This document shows positions 14,883-24,187 of a DNA stretch of 32,765 nucleotides, piece by piece. The first letter of the stretch is position 1; the number at the start of each line of letters is the position of its first letter. The translations under genes were made by a program, and so were the position numbers. The notes beneath the pieces were generated by a model. That model was not told the origin of the DNA. It saw only the letters and a program-made list of their open reading frames with translations, and did not search any database. Source of the stretch: Phenylobacterium deserti (GTDB taxonomy: Bacteria > Pseudomonadota > Alphaproteobacteria > Caulobacterales > Caulobacteraceae); assembly GCA_943332615.1 (NCBI GenBank), contig CALQQB010000054.1:1-32765 (forward strand), read 5' to 3'.

Positions 14883-15881
14883 CTATCTCCGGCGCAGGAC
14901 CACGCCGGCGCCGTCGGCCTCCGCACGGACGGGCACAAAGGCCTCGAGGCGGCGCAGTACTGCCTCCTTATCGTCCAACGCCAGGACGCCCGTGAAGCGG
15001 ATCTGGCCGGTCGCCGCATCGGCGACGCGCACCGGGCGGCCCAGGCTGCGACCGAGGTCGGCGGCGACCTCGCCCAGGGGCGCGGCGGCATAGACCAGCT
15101 GACCGCGCGTCCAGGCGAAAGCGTCGTCGGGACTGGTCACTGAAAGCTCGCCCGCCGGCGCGCCGTGCCGATGAATCAGCCGCCAGCCGGCCGGCACCCG
15201 GGTCGGCGTCGCGCCCGGCGCGCCACTGGGCCGGACTTCGACCAATCCGCGGCGAACGCTGAGGGCGAAGGCGGCGCCACGCTGGCGGACATTGAACTGC
15301 GTACCCACCACCCGCACCTCGCGGTCGCCGGTGTCGATCAGGAATGGGCGGGCGGGGTCATGAGTGACGTCGAACACCGCCTCGCCCTCGGCCATCTGCA
15401 CGCGGCGCGCGCCGCGACCCAGGCGAACCTCAAGGCGCGAGCCGGCGTTCAACCAGACCCGACTGCCGTCCGCCAGGGTGAGTTGCCGGGTCTGGCCCGG
15501 CGCCGTGACATAGGACTGGGCCTCGACCGGCCAGTTGGCCATCGTCAGGACACCGACCGCAAGGCTCGCCGCCAAGCCCGCCCCCGCCGCCAGCCAGCCC
15601 CGCCGGGTCGGCCGCGCCCGTTCCCGCGCCGCGCGATGAGCCGCCAGCGACACCGGCGTCGGGTTCAATCCGGCAGCGATCGCATCCGCCGCGCCGTCGA
15701 GTTCGACCCAGAGGCCTTCGAGCGTCTCATAAGCCGCCGCATGGGCCGGTGATTCCGCGAGCCACTGCTCGAACGCCAGCCAGTCGTCGCCGGTCGCCGC
15801 CTCATCCTGCAGGCGCGCAAACCAGTGGGCGGCCGCGTCAGCGGTCCCCATCGGCCTGTCCTCATCGCGCGTGCCATTCAT
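14883..15881 (-). CDS. FecR-family anti-sigma factor / sigma regulator
   Basis: 332-aa single-pass inner-membrane regulator that relays the state of a TonB-dependent transducer to its ECF sigma factor. The cytoplasmic DUF4880-type segment (about 15-65) includes AAHWFARLQDE and FEQWLAESPAHAAAYETLEGLW. It is followed by an Arg-rich stretch, one membrane helix (about 96-114), and a periplasmic FecR domain with SYVTAPGQTRQLTLADGSRVWLN and FNVRQRG. The C-terminal 70 residues resemble an STN-like/DUF4974 domain that would contact the receptor. AGGAG precedes ATG 15881 by about nine bases; ATG 15851 is an alternative. It is last in the order receptor, sigma, fecR. Confidence 0.9.
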   Translation of the reverse strand: MNGTRDEDRPMGTADAAAHWFARLQDEAATGDDWLAFEQWLAESPAHAAAYETLEGLWVELDGAADAIAAGLNPTPVSLAAHRAARERARPTRRGWLAAGAGLAASLAVGVLTMANWPVEAQSYVTAPGQTRQLTLADGSRVWLNAGSRLEVRLGRGARRVQMAEGEAVFDVTHDPARPFLIDTGDREVRVVGTQFNVRQRGAAFALSVRRGLVEVRPSGAPGATPTRVPAGWRLIHRHGAPAGELSVTSPDDAFAWTRGQLVYAAAPLGEVAADLGRSLGRPVRVADAATGQIRFTGVLALDDKEAVLRRLEAFVPVRAEADGAGVVLRRR

Positions 15882-15960
15882 CGGGTCGGACTCCTGAGCG
15901 CGGGATCGCGCACGTCCTCAGACACATGACGCCACGGTGACGTGATCGCCTCCAAACGCC

Positions 15961-16479
15961 TCATGAAAGCCGCTCCGCGAGCCGCTTCAGCGCGGCCATG
16001 CAGTGCTTTTCCACGCCGCTGCGCGAAATGCCGAGGGCCTGTGCGACCTCGGCGTGGCTGAGACCGTCAAACTTGTGCATCCGGAACACGCGCTGGGTCT
16101 GCTCGGGCAGTTCGCGGAGCACGTCGACAATGGCGTTCAGCCGCTGCCGAGCTGAGACCGCGTCGTCGGCGCGCGGCTCCTCGGCCACCTCCTCGGCGCC
16201 GACGATCGTACGATGCGTCGCACGCCAGTCGTGGTCGCGCGCCGCTGTCCGCCGCTCGCCCCGGATACGGTCCAGCATCAGATTGGACCCAAGTCGGTAG
16301 AGATAGCCGGCAGGATTGCGCACCTCCATGCTCCGATCCGCCGCGGCGATACGGATATAGATGTCCTGCACAAGGTCTTCCGCCGCCGCGGCCGACCGCA
16401 GGCGCAGAGTGAAGAATCGCAGGAGATCATCGCGCCGCTCCAGGTAGGCGGCCAACAGCGCGGAACGGGTGTCCGTCAT
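15961..16479 (-). CDS. ECF-family RNA polymerase sigma factor (FecI-like)
   Basis: 172-aa sigma-70 family ECF factor. Region 2 (about 8-80) has LLRFFTLRLRS, AEDLVQDIYIRI and NPAGYLYRLGSNLMLDRIR. Region 4 (about 115-168) has LRELPEQTQRVFRMHKFDGLSHAEVAQALGISRSGVEKH. The wording closely follows iron-starvation-type FecI factors. It is flanked by the STN-type receptor (14 bp upstream) and fecR (79 bp downstream), the standard partners of cell-surface signalling. It probably activates this operon. No ribosome site is evident before the ATG, so translation may be coupled to the receptor. Confidence 0.92.
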   Translation of the reverse strand: MTDTRSALLAAYLERRDDLLRFFTLRLRSAAAAEDLVQDIYIRIAAADRSMEVRNPAGYLYRLGSNLMLDRIRGERRTAARDHDWRATHRTIVGAEEVAEEPRADDAVSARQRLNAIVDVLRELPEQTQRVFRMHKFDGLSHAEVAQALGISRSGVEKHCMAALKRLAERLS

Positions 16480-16482
16480 CGC

Positions 16483-16492
16483 TGAACGTTCA
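16483..16492. repeat. 10-bp perfect palindrome between receptor and sigma gene
   Basis: TGAACGTTCA occupies most of the 14-bp gap between the receptor stop and the sigma ATG, where a ribosome-binding site would be expected. It could be a small mRNA structure or a binding site, or chance. Confidence 0.25.
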
Positions 16493-16493
16493 A

Positions 16494-18890
16494 TTAGAAG
16501 CCCCGGCGAATGGCAAGGCCGAACGTGCGCGGCGGCAGGGGTGTGACCTGCTGCATTCGGCCCCGGCTGAACGGGTTGCCGAAGGCGAAGGTGTTTCCCA
16601 CCTCACCTGTGACATTGGCGACGAAGGCCTGGAGCTGCCATTTCGGGCCACGCAGCGTCGCCGAGACCCGACCCTGACCATAGTTCCCCATCGCGCTGGC
16701 CGTCCCACCGTCAAAGGTCAGGAATGAACGGCCGATATAGCCCGCCTGGGCTGCGATCTCCCCGCGTAGGTCCCACGGCAGATCGAAGCCATAGGTCACA
16801 TCGACAGACGCGGTCTGCTTGGCGACCCCCGGCAGGCCGATATCCACTTTGGCCGGGAATATGTTGCTGCTGCGGGTCAACTGCGGCTCGTTGAGGAGGC
16901 CGTTCACCCGGAGCCGCCAGTGGCGATCCAGCCGCCAGACGGTCTCGACTTCCACGCCAATATTGGAGCCATCCCCGATGTTCAGCGTCACGGGCAGGCC
17001 CGAGGCCCGGAACTGGTCCGTCTGCACATTGTTCCAGACTGCTCTGAACACCGCCGCCCGCACGGTCAGCGAACCCTGGAACAGCGTCGCCTCCCCGCCC
17101 GCTTCATAGTTCCGAAGCCGATCCGGACCATAGCCAGCCAGGTCGGGGCCACCCGGCATCCCGTCGGCGCCGGCGGGCACATTGAACCCGCCTGCGCGGT
17201 AGCCGTCCTGCGCCTGCGCGTAGAGCACGATGCCGGGCGTGAACGCGTAGCTGAGCCGAACCTTTGGCGAGAAACCTTGCCGCCTCAATTCGGCGTCGAC
17301 GTCGGGGATCGGCGACCGGGCCAGTTCGAATTCGCCGGCGGTGGTTTCGGAGCGCGTCATGAACAGGCGGCCGCCCACGGTGGCTGTCAGCTTCGGGGTG
17401 AGTTCATACGCCAGTTCGCCGAATGCCGCCGCCTCGGTCAGGTGGTCGCGGCGCACGAACACCGAGCGCCGAACGCCGCTCGAGAGTGTCGCATCCAGAA
17501 CCCCCGAACTGCCTTCGCTGGAGCGTGCGGCAAAGGCTCCGGCCAGCCAGCGAAGCCGCTGCGTTCCCGCCGACGCGACCACGGCCTCGCCGACCCAGAG
17601 TTTGACGCGCTGCGCCTCATCGAACGCCGCAACCTGCTGTGCAGGGAGGTCAAACGACCCGGTGGCGTCGTAGCGCGTCGAGATATCATGGTCGATGTAG
17701 GCCCCCGAGATGCGAATATCGGACGTGGAGCCTGGATGGGCGATCGTGCCGCTCAGCACGATGAAATCATTATCGTGCGGTTCGCGAATTCGAGTGTTTC
17801 GCGTAAGGCGGCGGCTGTCGTTGGTATACTGGCTGTCGGCGTTGCTGATGCCCTGCATTGCCAGCCCGGCCTGCGCCTGCCATCCGCCCGGCAATTCCGT
17901 CATGGCCGCAAGCCGCCCACCCGTCCGTTTGCCGCGATTGACGTCCTTCAGTCCCAAGGTCGGGTTGTCGAGATATCCGGACAGTTCGTCGATGTAGACC
18001 ACGCCGCGCACGGCTGCCCGACCCGCGAGCAGCGGGACGTTGAGCATCGCCTCGCCGCCGAAGGACCGGTCGTCATGTCCGTTCTGCGTCACCTCAGCGC
18101 TGGCCGAGGCGGCGAACCCCTTCGGGTCCGGGCGCGCCGGGGCGATACGCACGATGCCGCCGATCGAGCCTGACCCATAGAGCGTCCCCTGCGGTCCACG
18201 CAGCACTTCCACCCGCTCGATATCCGCCAGTCGAAGGTTGGGGTCGGGGGCGTTGTAGGTGATGGGCACCTCGCCGAGGTACAGCCCGACAGTCGACTGG
18301 GTCCGGCCGGTGAAGGCGCCGTCGGAAATGCCCCGGATGAAGATCTTGTCTCGCCCCGGTCCGAGGTTGGTCTCCGCAACGGCTGGGAACTGCGACGCCA
18401 GCTCAGCGAAGCTGGTGGCGCCCAGGCGCTCCAGATCTCGGCCGCTCAGCGCGCTGACCGCGAAGGGACTCCCGCGCAGCGGCTCGCGCCGCTTCTCCGC
18501 CGTGACGATCAGCTCGGCCACCTGTGCGAGGCTGGGCGCAAGCAAGGCCGGGCTCGCCGTCGCTGGCGATGCCGGATGCACGGCCCGGATGCGATAGGCT
18601 CGCGCATCGACACGCTCGAAGCCGCAACCCTCTGGCAGCAACCGCTGCAGCGCCTGCGACGGCGTGAACATCCCCACAACGCCGTGGCTACGGCCGACAC
18701 AGCCCGCGACCGGGAACCCGCCGATGGAGACGCCCGCCTGGACGCCGAACCGCACCATCGCGGTATCGACGGGCTCGGGCGGCAGCCGGAAGATGTGCGC
18801 GGGCTCTGCCTGGGCGGCGCCGGCGGCCAGGATCAGGCCCAGGCACGCCCCACAGCTCAGAGCCGCCTCAGGACGCGCGTGGGCGGCCAT
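16494..18890 (-). CDS. TonB-dependent outer-membrane transducer with N-terminal STN domain
   Basis: 798-aa TonB-dependent receptor of the FecA signalling type. A signal peptide (about 1-28, AAGAAQA) is followed by a secretin/TonB short N-terminal (STN) domain (about 32-103) that meets FecR in the periplasm. Then come a TonB box (ELIVTA, 126-131), a plug domain with FIRGISDGAFTGRTQSTVGLYLGEVPI and RVEVLRGPQGTLYGSGSIGG, and a 22-strand barrel ending in the terminal Phe of FGLAIRRGF. The ligand is unknown: no heme (FRAP/NPNL) motif is evident. Its ATG lies 23 bp inside the 3' end of the RND pump gene, so import/signalling and efflux are encoded on one transcript. Confidence 0.92.
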   Translation of the reverse strand: MAAHARPEAALSCGACLGLILAAGAAQAEPAHIFRLPPEPVDTAMVRFGVQAGVSIGGFPVAGCVGRSHGVVGMFTPSQALQRLLPEGCGFERVDARAYRIRAVHPASPATASPALLAPSLAQVAELIVTAEKRREPLRGSPFAVSALSGRDLERLGATSFAELASQFPAVAETNLGPGRDKIFIRGISDGAFTGRTQSTVGLYLGEVPITYNAPDPNLRLADIERVEVLRGPQGTLYGSGSIGGIVRIAPARPDPKGFAASASAEVTQNGHDDRSFGGEAMLNVPLLAGRAAVRGVVYIDELSGYLDNPTLGLKDVNRGKRTGGRLAAMTELPGGWQAQAGLAMQGISNADSQYTNDSRRLTRNTRIREPHDNDFIVLSGTIAHPGSTSDIRISGAYIDHDISTRYDATGSFDLPAQQVAAFDEAQRVKLWVGEAVVASAGTQRLRWLAGAFAARSSEGSSGVLDATLSSGVRRSVFVRRDHLTEAAAFGELAYELTPKLTATVGGRLFMTRSETTAGEFELARSPIPDVDAELRRQGFSPKVRLSYAFTPGIVLYAQAQDGYRAGGFNVPAGADGMPGGPDLAGYGPDRLRNYEAGGEATLFQGSLTVRAAVFRAVWNNVQTDQFRASGLPVTLNIGDGSNIGVEVETVWRLDRHWRLRVNGLLNEPQLTRSSNIFPAKVDIGLPGVAKQTASVDVTYGFDLPWDLRGEIAAQAGYIGRSFLTFDGGTASAMGNYGQGRVSATLRGPKWQLQAFVANVTGEVGNTFAFGNPFSRGRMQQVTPLPPRTFGLAIRRGF

Positions 18891-21800
18891 AGCGCCAAGT
18901 CAGGGAGGGCAGCAGGACGAGGCTCGCCAGGGTAGAGGTGATCAGCCCGCCCAGAATAACGATCGCCATCGGGCCTTGGATTTCCCGGCCGGCCTGGCCG
19001 GTAGAGATCGCCAGCGGCAGCACGCCCAGGCCGGTGACCAGCGCGGTCATCAGGATCGGCGTCACCCGCTCCCGGGTGGCCAGCAGCACCGTCTCGACCG
19101 ACCACGCATGGCCTTCCCGCTCGATCAGATGCTCGAGATGCGAGATCAGCAGAATCGAGTTGCGCGCGGCCACACCAAACAGTGTCACGAACCCCACCAG
19201 CGAGCCCAGCGAAAGACTGGCGCCGGTCAGCGCCACGGCGATCACGCCGCCGGCGAGCGCGAAGGGCGTGGCCCCCAGGATCAGACCCGTCGATCGGCCG
19301 CTGCCGAACGCCAGCAGCAGCAGAGCCACCACGCCCGCCGCCGCCAGACCGGTGTTGACCAGGAGTTCCTTGCGCGCCGCCGCCGCACCCTGGGCCGTGC
19401 CGCTGAAGTCGAGGTAGACGCCCGTCGGAAGCTTCACCTGGGCGGCGATCGCCTTCTGGGCGGCCCGGGCCACCTTGGAGGCATCCTTCGGAACGGGGTT
19501 GGCGGTGACCACCTGGCGCGGGCGACCTCCGTCGTGGCTTACCGAGGTGCGCCCCTCGGTGAGATAGACCTTGGCGATGGACTTCAGCGGCACGGCCACG
19601 CCGCCAGATGACCGGATCAACAGGTCGCCGACGGCCTCGGGGTCCTGGCGCAGGTCAGGCGTCGTGGTGACGGCGATGTCGATGGCGCGGATGCCCTGGA
19701 AGATCTGCGCCGCAACCGCCCCCTGATAGGCCGTCTGCACCGCGTCGAGCGCATCGGCCGGGGCGACGCCGTAGCGGGCTAGCGCCTGAAAATCGAGATC
19801 GACGCGGATCACCGGCGTCGAGGGCGGCGTCTGCACCTGAACGTCCACCGCGCCAGGGATCTTCTCCAGAACCGTGGCGATCTGGGCGGCGACCTTGTCG
19901 AGGGTGTCGGGGTCGGCGCCATAAACGCCCACGGCCAGGGCGGCGGTTTCGCCCGAAAGGGACTCTCCGATCCGGTCGCCCAGGAAGGTCAGCACCTCGG
20001 TGGTCAGTCCTGGGTAGCTGTCCAGAACCTTGTGGATGGCGCCTTGAATGTCGTCCTGCTTCTGGCCGGAGAGGCCGGGCTTTAGCTCGACATGGAACTC
20101 GCTCTTTTCCGGTCCCCAGGTGTCCTCGCCGCCCTCGGCCCGGCCGATCTGCTGCGCGGCGTCGGCGATGCCATCAATGGCCAGGAGGTCCTTGGTGATC
20201 CGCTGGCCGTAGTCGCGCATCACCGACAGCGAGGTCCCGGGCGGACCCGCGACGGCGAGCACAAAGTGGCCCTCGCGGAAGCTGGGAAGCAGTTCGGAAT
20301 TGAACAGCAGGAACCCGGCGACGGTGGCCGCGGCGGCGACCACGCTGGCGCCCACGGCCCAGCGCGGCATTGCGACGGCGCGGGTCAGAAGCCGCTGGTG
20401 CCAGTCCTTCACGTGCAGCAGAACGGCGGGCTCGTCGTGCAGCCGCGCGCCCTTCAGCAACAGCAGCGCCAGCGGCGGGGTCACCAGCACCGCCACCGCC
20501 AGCGAGGCCAGGGTCGCCACGATGAAGGATGCGGCCAGCGGCGAGAAGAACGCGCCCTGCAGCCCATGCAGCAGCAGCACCGGCAACAGCACCAGGACCA
20601 GGATCAGGGTGGCGTAGACCACCGGCGCCCGCACCTCGACCGAGGCTTCCAGGATCACCGCGACAATCGAGCCCTCGCCGCGAAGACTCCGCAGGCGGCG
20701 CACGATGTTTTCGGTCCCGATCACCGCGTCATCCACCACCACCCCCAGCGCCACGGCCAGGCCACCGAGGGTCATGGTGTTGATGGTCGAGCCCATTCGA
20801 TCCAGCACGATGACCGCGGTCAGCAGCGCCAACGGGATCGAGACGAAGGCGATGGCCACCGTGCGCAGGTCGCGCATGAACAGGAACAGCACGATCGCGA
20901 TCAGAACTGCGCCAATAGCCAGGTCCTCGGCGATGCCCTTCAGCGCCGCGGAGATGAAATTCGCCGGCCTGTGCAGGCCCATGTTGACCTCGACGCCCTG
21001 GGCCTTCAGCGACGGCGCAAGCTCCGCCATCGCCGCCTCGACCGCATGGGTCGCGTCCAGGGTGTTGGCGCCGTACTGGCTGGAAATGGAAAGCAGCACC
21101 CCGGGCTTGCCCAGGATGAGCGCGTCGCCGTTCAGCGGCCCGGCGCCGTCCACGACCTCGGCTACGTCTCCGATCCGCGCCGGGGCGGCGCCGGCCACCG
21201 ACGGCAGCGGGGCGGCGGCGACATCGGCGGCATTGGTGGCCTGGCCGCGGGGCTCGATCAGGATGCGCTGCTGGGGCGTGTCGATGTAGCCTCCGCCCGA
21301 AACGCCGGTGGAGGCCCTTACCGCCGCCAGAACGTCAGCCAGGGCCAGGTCGCGTGCAGCCAAGTCGTCGGGCCGCACCCGCGCTTCAAGACGCCGCACC
21401 TCGCCACCGTACACCGTGGCCCGCGCCACGCCCGCCGCTGACAGGATGCGCGGCCGGATGGTCCACTGCACCAGGTCGCGCAGCTGCATCGGGGTCAGCC
21501 TGTCGGAGGTGAAGCCGATCTTCAGCAGGTCCATGGTCGATGAGGTCAGCGGGGTGACCTTGGGCGTCGACACCCCTGCCGGCAGGCCGCCGATCTCGCT
21601 CAACGCCTCGGAGACGACCTGACGCGCGCGGTAAGGATCGGACCCTTCGGCGAAGATCACCTTCACGACGGAGATGCCCGCCTGGGATTCCGAACGCACG
21701 GAGGCGACGCCGGCTGCGCCGTTCACCGACTGCTCGACCGGCCGGGTGACCAGCTGTTCCACCTGTTCGGCGGTGAGGCCGGGCGCTTCGGTCTGCACCT

Positions 21801-21942
21801 CGGCCTGGGCCGGCACAAAGTCCGGGAAGACGTCCAGCTTGGCGCGACTGAGCACCACACCGCCGTAGATCAGCAGCATCAGGGCGGCGGCGATGACCAG
21901 CCGAGGTCGCCGCAGCGTCCAACCGACGATGGTGGAGAGCAT
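18868..21942 (-). CDS. RND efflux permease, CzcA/CusA (heavy-metal) type
   Basis: 1024-aa inner-membrane proton antiporter, the pump of a tripartite efflux system. N-terminal LDVFPDFVPAQAEVQTEAPGL and TRPVEQSVNG (about 30-75) are diagnostic of the CzcA/CusA branch. Helix 4 reads GGLAVALGVVVDDAVIGTENI, with an Asp-Asp pair and Glu; the Asp found in CzcA seven positions before that Glu's partner is Ala. The segment equivalent to the CusA substrate Met region reads FLGDRIGESLSGETAALAV with no Met. The family is therefore clear but copper/silver or zinc/cobalt export is not. ATG 21942 with GGAG upstream was chosen, 2 bp after the adaptor stop. A frame extends further upstream but overlaps the adaptor. 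Confidence 0.9.
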   Translation of the reverse strand: MLSTIVGWTLRRPRLVIAAALMLLIYGGVVLSRAKLDVFPDFVPAQAEVQTEAPGLTAEQVEQLVTRPVEQSVNGAAGVASVRSESQAGISVVKVIFAEGSDPYRARQVVSEALSEIGGLPAGVSTPKVTPLTSSTMDLLKIGFTSDRLTPMQLRDLVQWTIRPRILSAAGVARATVYGGEVRRLEARVRPDDLAARDLALADVLAAVRASTGVSGGGYIDTPQQRILIEPRGQATNAADVAAAPLPSVAGAAPARIGDVAEVVDGAGPLNGDALILGKPGVLLSISSQYGANTLDATHAVEAAMAELAPSLKAQGVEVNMGLHRPANFISAALKGIAEDLAIGAVLIAIVLFLFMRDLRTVAIAFVSIPLALLTAVIVLDRMGSTINTMTLGGLAVALGVVVDDAVIGTENIVRRLRSLRGEGSIVAVILEASVEVRAPVVYATLILVLVLLPVLLLHGLQGAFFSPLAASFIVATLASLAVAVLVTPPLALLLLKGARLHDEPAVLLHVKDWHQRLLTRAVAMPRWAVGASVVAAAATVAGFLLFNSELLPSFREGHFVLAVAGPPGTSLSVMRDYGQRITKDLLAIDGIADAAQQIGRAEGGEDTWGPEKSEFHVELKPGLSGQKQDDIQGAIHKVLDSYPGLTTEVLTFLGDRIGESLSGETAALAVGVYGADPDTLDKVAAQIATVLEKIPGAVDVQVQTPPSTPVIRVDLDFQALARYGVAPADALDAVQTAYQGAVAAQIFQGIRAIDIAVTTTPDLRQDPEAVGDLLIRSSGGVAVPLKSIAKVYLTEGRTSVSHDGGRPRQVVTANPVPKDASKVARAAQKAIAAQVKLPTGVYLDFSGTAQGAAAARKELLVNTGLAAAGVVALLLLAFGSGRSTGLILGATPFALAGGVIAVALTGASLSLGSLVGFVTLFGVAARNSILLISHLEHLIEREGHAWSVETVLLATRERVTPILMTALVTGLGVLPLAISTGQAGREIQGPMAIVILGGLITSTLASLVLLPSLTWRYGRPRAS

Positions 21943-21944
21943 GC

Positions 21945-22853
21945 TCACTCCGCCTGCGACGAGGCTTCGGCCGCAAATAGCTGGGCCGCGCCCTTGACCA
22001 CGACCTGTTCGCCGGCCCGGAACCCGCGGGGCGCGAAGAAGCCGGCCGGGTCGATCAGCCCACCCACGATCGGCCGGCGCTCGAAGCTGCCCGCGTCCTT
22101 GCGGACATAGGCGACCGTCTGGCCGCCGGTCCGCAGCAGGGCCACGCGGGGGATCATCACCCCATTGGCCCCTATGCCCATGGAGATCGAGGCCGGCGCG
22201 ACGGCGCCGACGCCCAGGGCCATGGCTTGCGGTCCGCTCACCAGGGCCAGGAGCCCGGTGGACTGGAGGCGTGGATCGCCCACGCGGGCTGGCCCGAGGA
22301 TCGCGGCATAGGCCACCTGCCCGCCACCGAGCTCGATCGTGGCTGAGCCCCGCAAGTGCGACAGGCCGGTCGCGGAATCGATGCGCACCAGGGTCGCTCG
22401 GCCGGCGGCCAGGTCGGCGATCAGGCGGCCCCGGCGGACATCCGAGAGGGCCTGGATCGACGGTCCCCACTCAAGCCCAAGCCGCCTCCGTAGCAAGCCC
22501 AGTCTGGCCGCATCGGCGCGTGCCTGAGCGGTGGCGGCTTCGGCCGTCTTCTTCGAGACCGTCTGGTCGGCGGCGTTGAGCGCGCGGCTGCGAACCGCCT
22601 CTGCCTCGGACGCCACCAGAGTCGCGGTAGCGACGGCGATATCGGCGTCCAAGGTGGCCAAGGGTACGGCGTCGAGCGCGCGGGCGAACCCCTTCGCGGC
22701 CGAGGCGCGATGGGTTGCGGCCAACGGCGCTGTGGCGATGCCCAATCGCGCTTGCGTCGCCGCATCTATCTTCAACACCACGCTTTCCGCCTGAGCCGGC
22801 GCGACGAGCACCAGGCTGAGGGCCAGCACGAAGGCTCGTATCGGAAACCTCAT
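21945..22853 (-). CDS. Short periplasmic adaptor (membrane fusion protein) of the RND system
   Basis: 302-aa secreted protein with signal peptide (cleavage after APAQA, residue 22). A helical, coiled-coil-like stretch (about 70-130) is followed by beta-rich segments: LSHLRGSATIELGGGQVAYAAILGP, GVMIPRVALLRTGGQTVAYV and GLIDPAGFFAPRGFRAGEQVVVKGA. The last two are the usual adaptor barrel and membrane-proximal signatures. It is about 100 residues shorter than CusB/CzcB, and the first lipoyl half is hard to recognise. It overlaps the outer-membrane factor by ATGA and is followed by the pump at 2 bp, so the three should form one complex. Confidence 0.85.
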   Translation of the reverse strand: MRFPIRAFVLALSLVLVAPAQAESVVLKIDAATQARLGIATAPLAATHRASAAKGFARALDAVPLATLDADIAVATATLVASEAEAVRSRALNAADQTVSKKTAEAATAQARADAARLGLLRRRLGLEWGPSIQALSDVRRGRLIADLAAGRATLVRIDSATGLSHLRGSATIELGGGQVAYAAILGPARVGDPRLQSTGLLALVSGPQAMALGVGAVAPASISMGIGANGVMIPRVALLRTGGQTVAYVRKDAGSFERRPIVGGLIDPAGFFAPRGFRAGEQVVVKGAAQLFAAEASSQAE

Positions 22854-24187
22854 TTGGCGCCTCCAGGCCGGGTCAAGGCCGTCTCCAGCACGGCGGTCTC
22901 GGTCGGGTCGAACGCCCGACGCACCGCATCCTCGAAGTCCGCCAGAGCCGCCGCCGTCGCGCGCTGGCCGTCCAGCACGCTCAGTTCGGCATCGATCTCG
23001 GCCGCCTCGGCCGCCAACGCATCGATCCGGTCGGCCGCGCCCGCCCGCATGGCGCGCGCGGCGTTCGCGGCGGCGCGGCGAGCGGCCGGCAGCGCGTTAG
23101 TCCTGGCGTAGTCCGCGCCGGCCCGCGCCGTAACGAGCGCCTCCAGCGCAGTATCGACGGCCGCGAGCGCATCGGCCTGGACGCGCTCCAAAGACCGGCC
23201 GGCCGCCGCCCGCGCCGCCTCAGCCTGGACGATCGCACGCTGGTTCAGGTCATAGGTCGGCAAGGCCAGCGACAGGTTGAATGGCAGCTTGTTGACCCCG
23301 TGGTCGTACATATAGCCAGGCCCAAGGCGGACCTCGGGATATTGCTTAGCGACCTCCAGCCGGAGCGCCGCCTCGGCGAGGTCGTAGTCGGCCATGGCGC
23401 GCAGGACATCGCTCCGCGACAAGGCCGCGTCGCGCCGCCATTCCGTAGGCACGGTCATCGGCAGTTCCGGCTCGGGCGCCACCACCAGCTCGCGGACGGC
23501 GTCTGGGCCGACGCCCAGCGCCTTGGCCAGGGCGATGTTGGCCGCCTCGTCGCGCCCCCCGGCGTCCGCCCAGCGCCGTTGGGAGTCGGCGAGATCCTTG
23601 CGCGCGCTGAGCCCCTGGGTCCGGTCGTCCTCGCCGGCGGCGACCCGCTGGTCCAGTCGCAGCGATCGCTCCAGCCGCAGGTCCACCGCCCGCTTCGCCA
23701 AGCCGAATTCCACCCGCGCGCTCGCCCGTTCGGCGCGCGCCTTTGTCAGCGCCGTGCGTACCGCCCAGGCCGCCTCGCCATAGTCGTACCAAGCCTGCAG
23801 CGCCTGGAGGTCGGCCGTGGTCAGCCGCGTGGCGCGCCGGCCGCCGGTATCGAGCGGAAGATCCGCCGCGCCCCCGCCGCCCCAGCGCGGGCGCTCGTCG
23901 GCGTATTCGGCGGTCAGGGTCAGGGTCAGCCCGGGCGACAGACGCGCCGTCCGCGCCGCCGACACGGCGGTCAGGTACCTGACCCTGGCCTCGGCGACCT
24001 GCGGGTTGCGCGCCAGGGCGGCGGCCAAGAGGTCGGCAGCACCCCACGCCGCACCCGCCGGCTTCTCGTCCAGGCGGCGGGCCGCCAGCGCGGCGGGGAA
24101 GACCTCCGGGCGCGGCGGCGCGGGCGTGTAGTGGACGCAGCTCGCCAAGGTCGCAGCGAGGACGACCGTGACCCAGCCGCGTCTCAT
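22850..24187 (-). CDS. TolC/OprM-like outer-membrane factor lipoprotein
   Basis: 445-aa outer-membrane channel of the tripartite efflux system. A lipoprotein signal ends in LASC with Cys17 as acylation site, as in OprM/CusC. Two long Ala/Arg-rich helical repeats (about 55-215 and 255-430), with PQVAEARVRYLTAVSAARTA in the first and KQYPEVRLGPGYMYDHG plus LPFNLSLALPTYDLNQRAI in the second, fit the TolC hairpin and strand layout. It starts by ATGA overlap with the YncE-like gene and ends by ATGA overlap with the adaptor. Confidence 0.9.
   Translation of the reverse strand: MRRGWVTVVLAATLASCVHYTPAPPRPEVFPAALAARRLDEKPAGAAWGAADLLAAALARNPQVAEARVRYLTAVSAARTARLSPGLTLTLTAEYADERPRWGGGGAADLPLDTGGRRATRLTTADLQALQAWYDYGEAAWAVRTALTKARAERASARVEFGLAKRAVDLRLERSLRLDQRVAAGEDDRTQGLSARKDLADSQRRWADAGGRDEAANIALAKALGVGPDAVRELVVAPEPELPMTVPTEWRRDAALSRSDVLRAMADYDLAEAALRLEVAKQYPEVRLGPGYMYDHGVNKLPFNLSLALPTYDLNQRAIVQAEAARAAAGRSLERVQADALAAVDTALEALVTARAGADYARTNALPAARRAAANAARAMRAGAADRIDALAAEAAEIDAELSVLDGQRATAAALADFEDAVRRAFDPTETAVLETALTRPGGAK

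Noticed and set aside
21943..22470. Extension of the RND pump upstream of 21942
   Set aside because: It overlaps the adaptor gene in another frame and adds no RND-like residues; the MLSTIVGW start is the family N-terminus.
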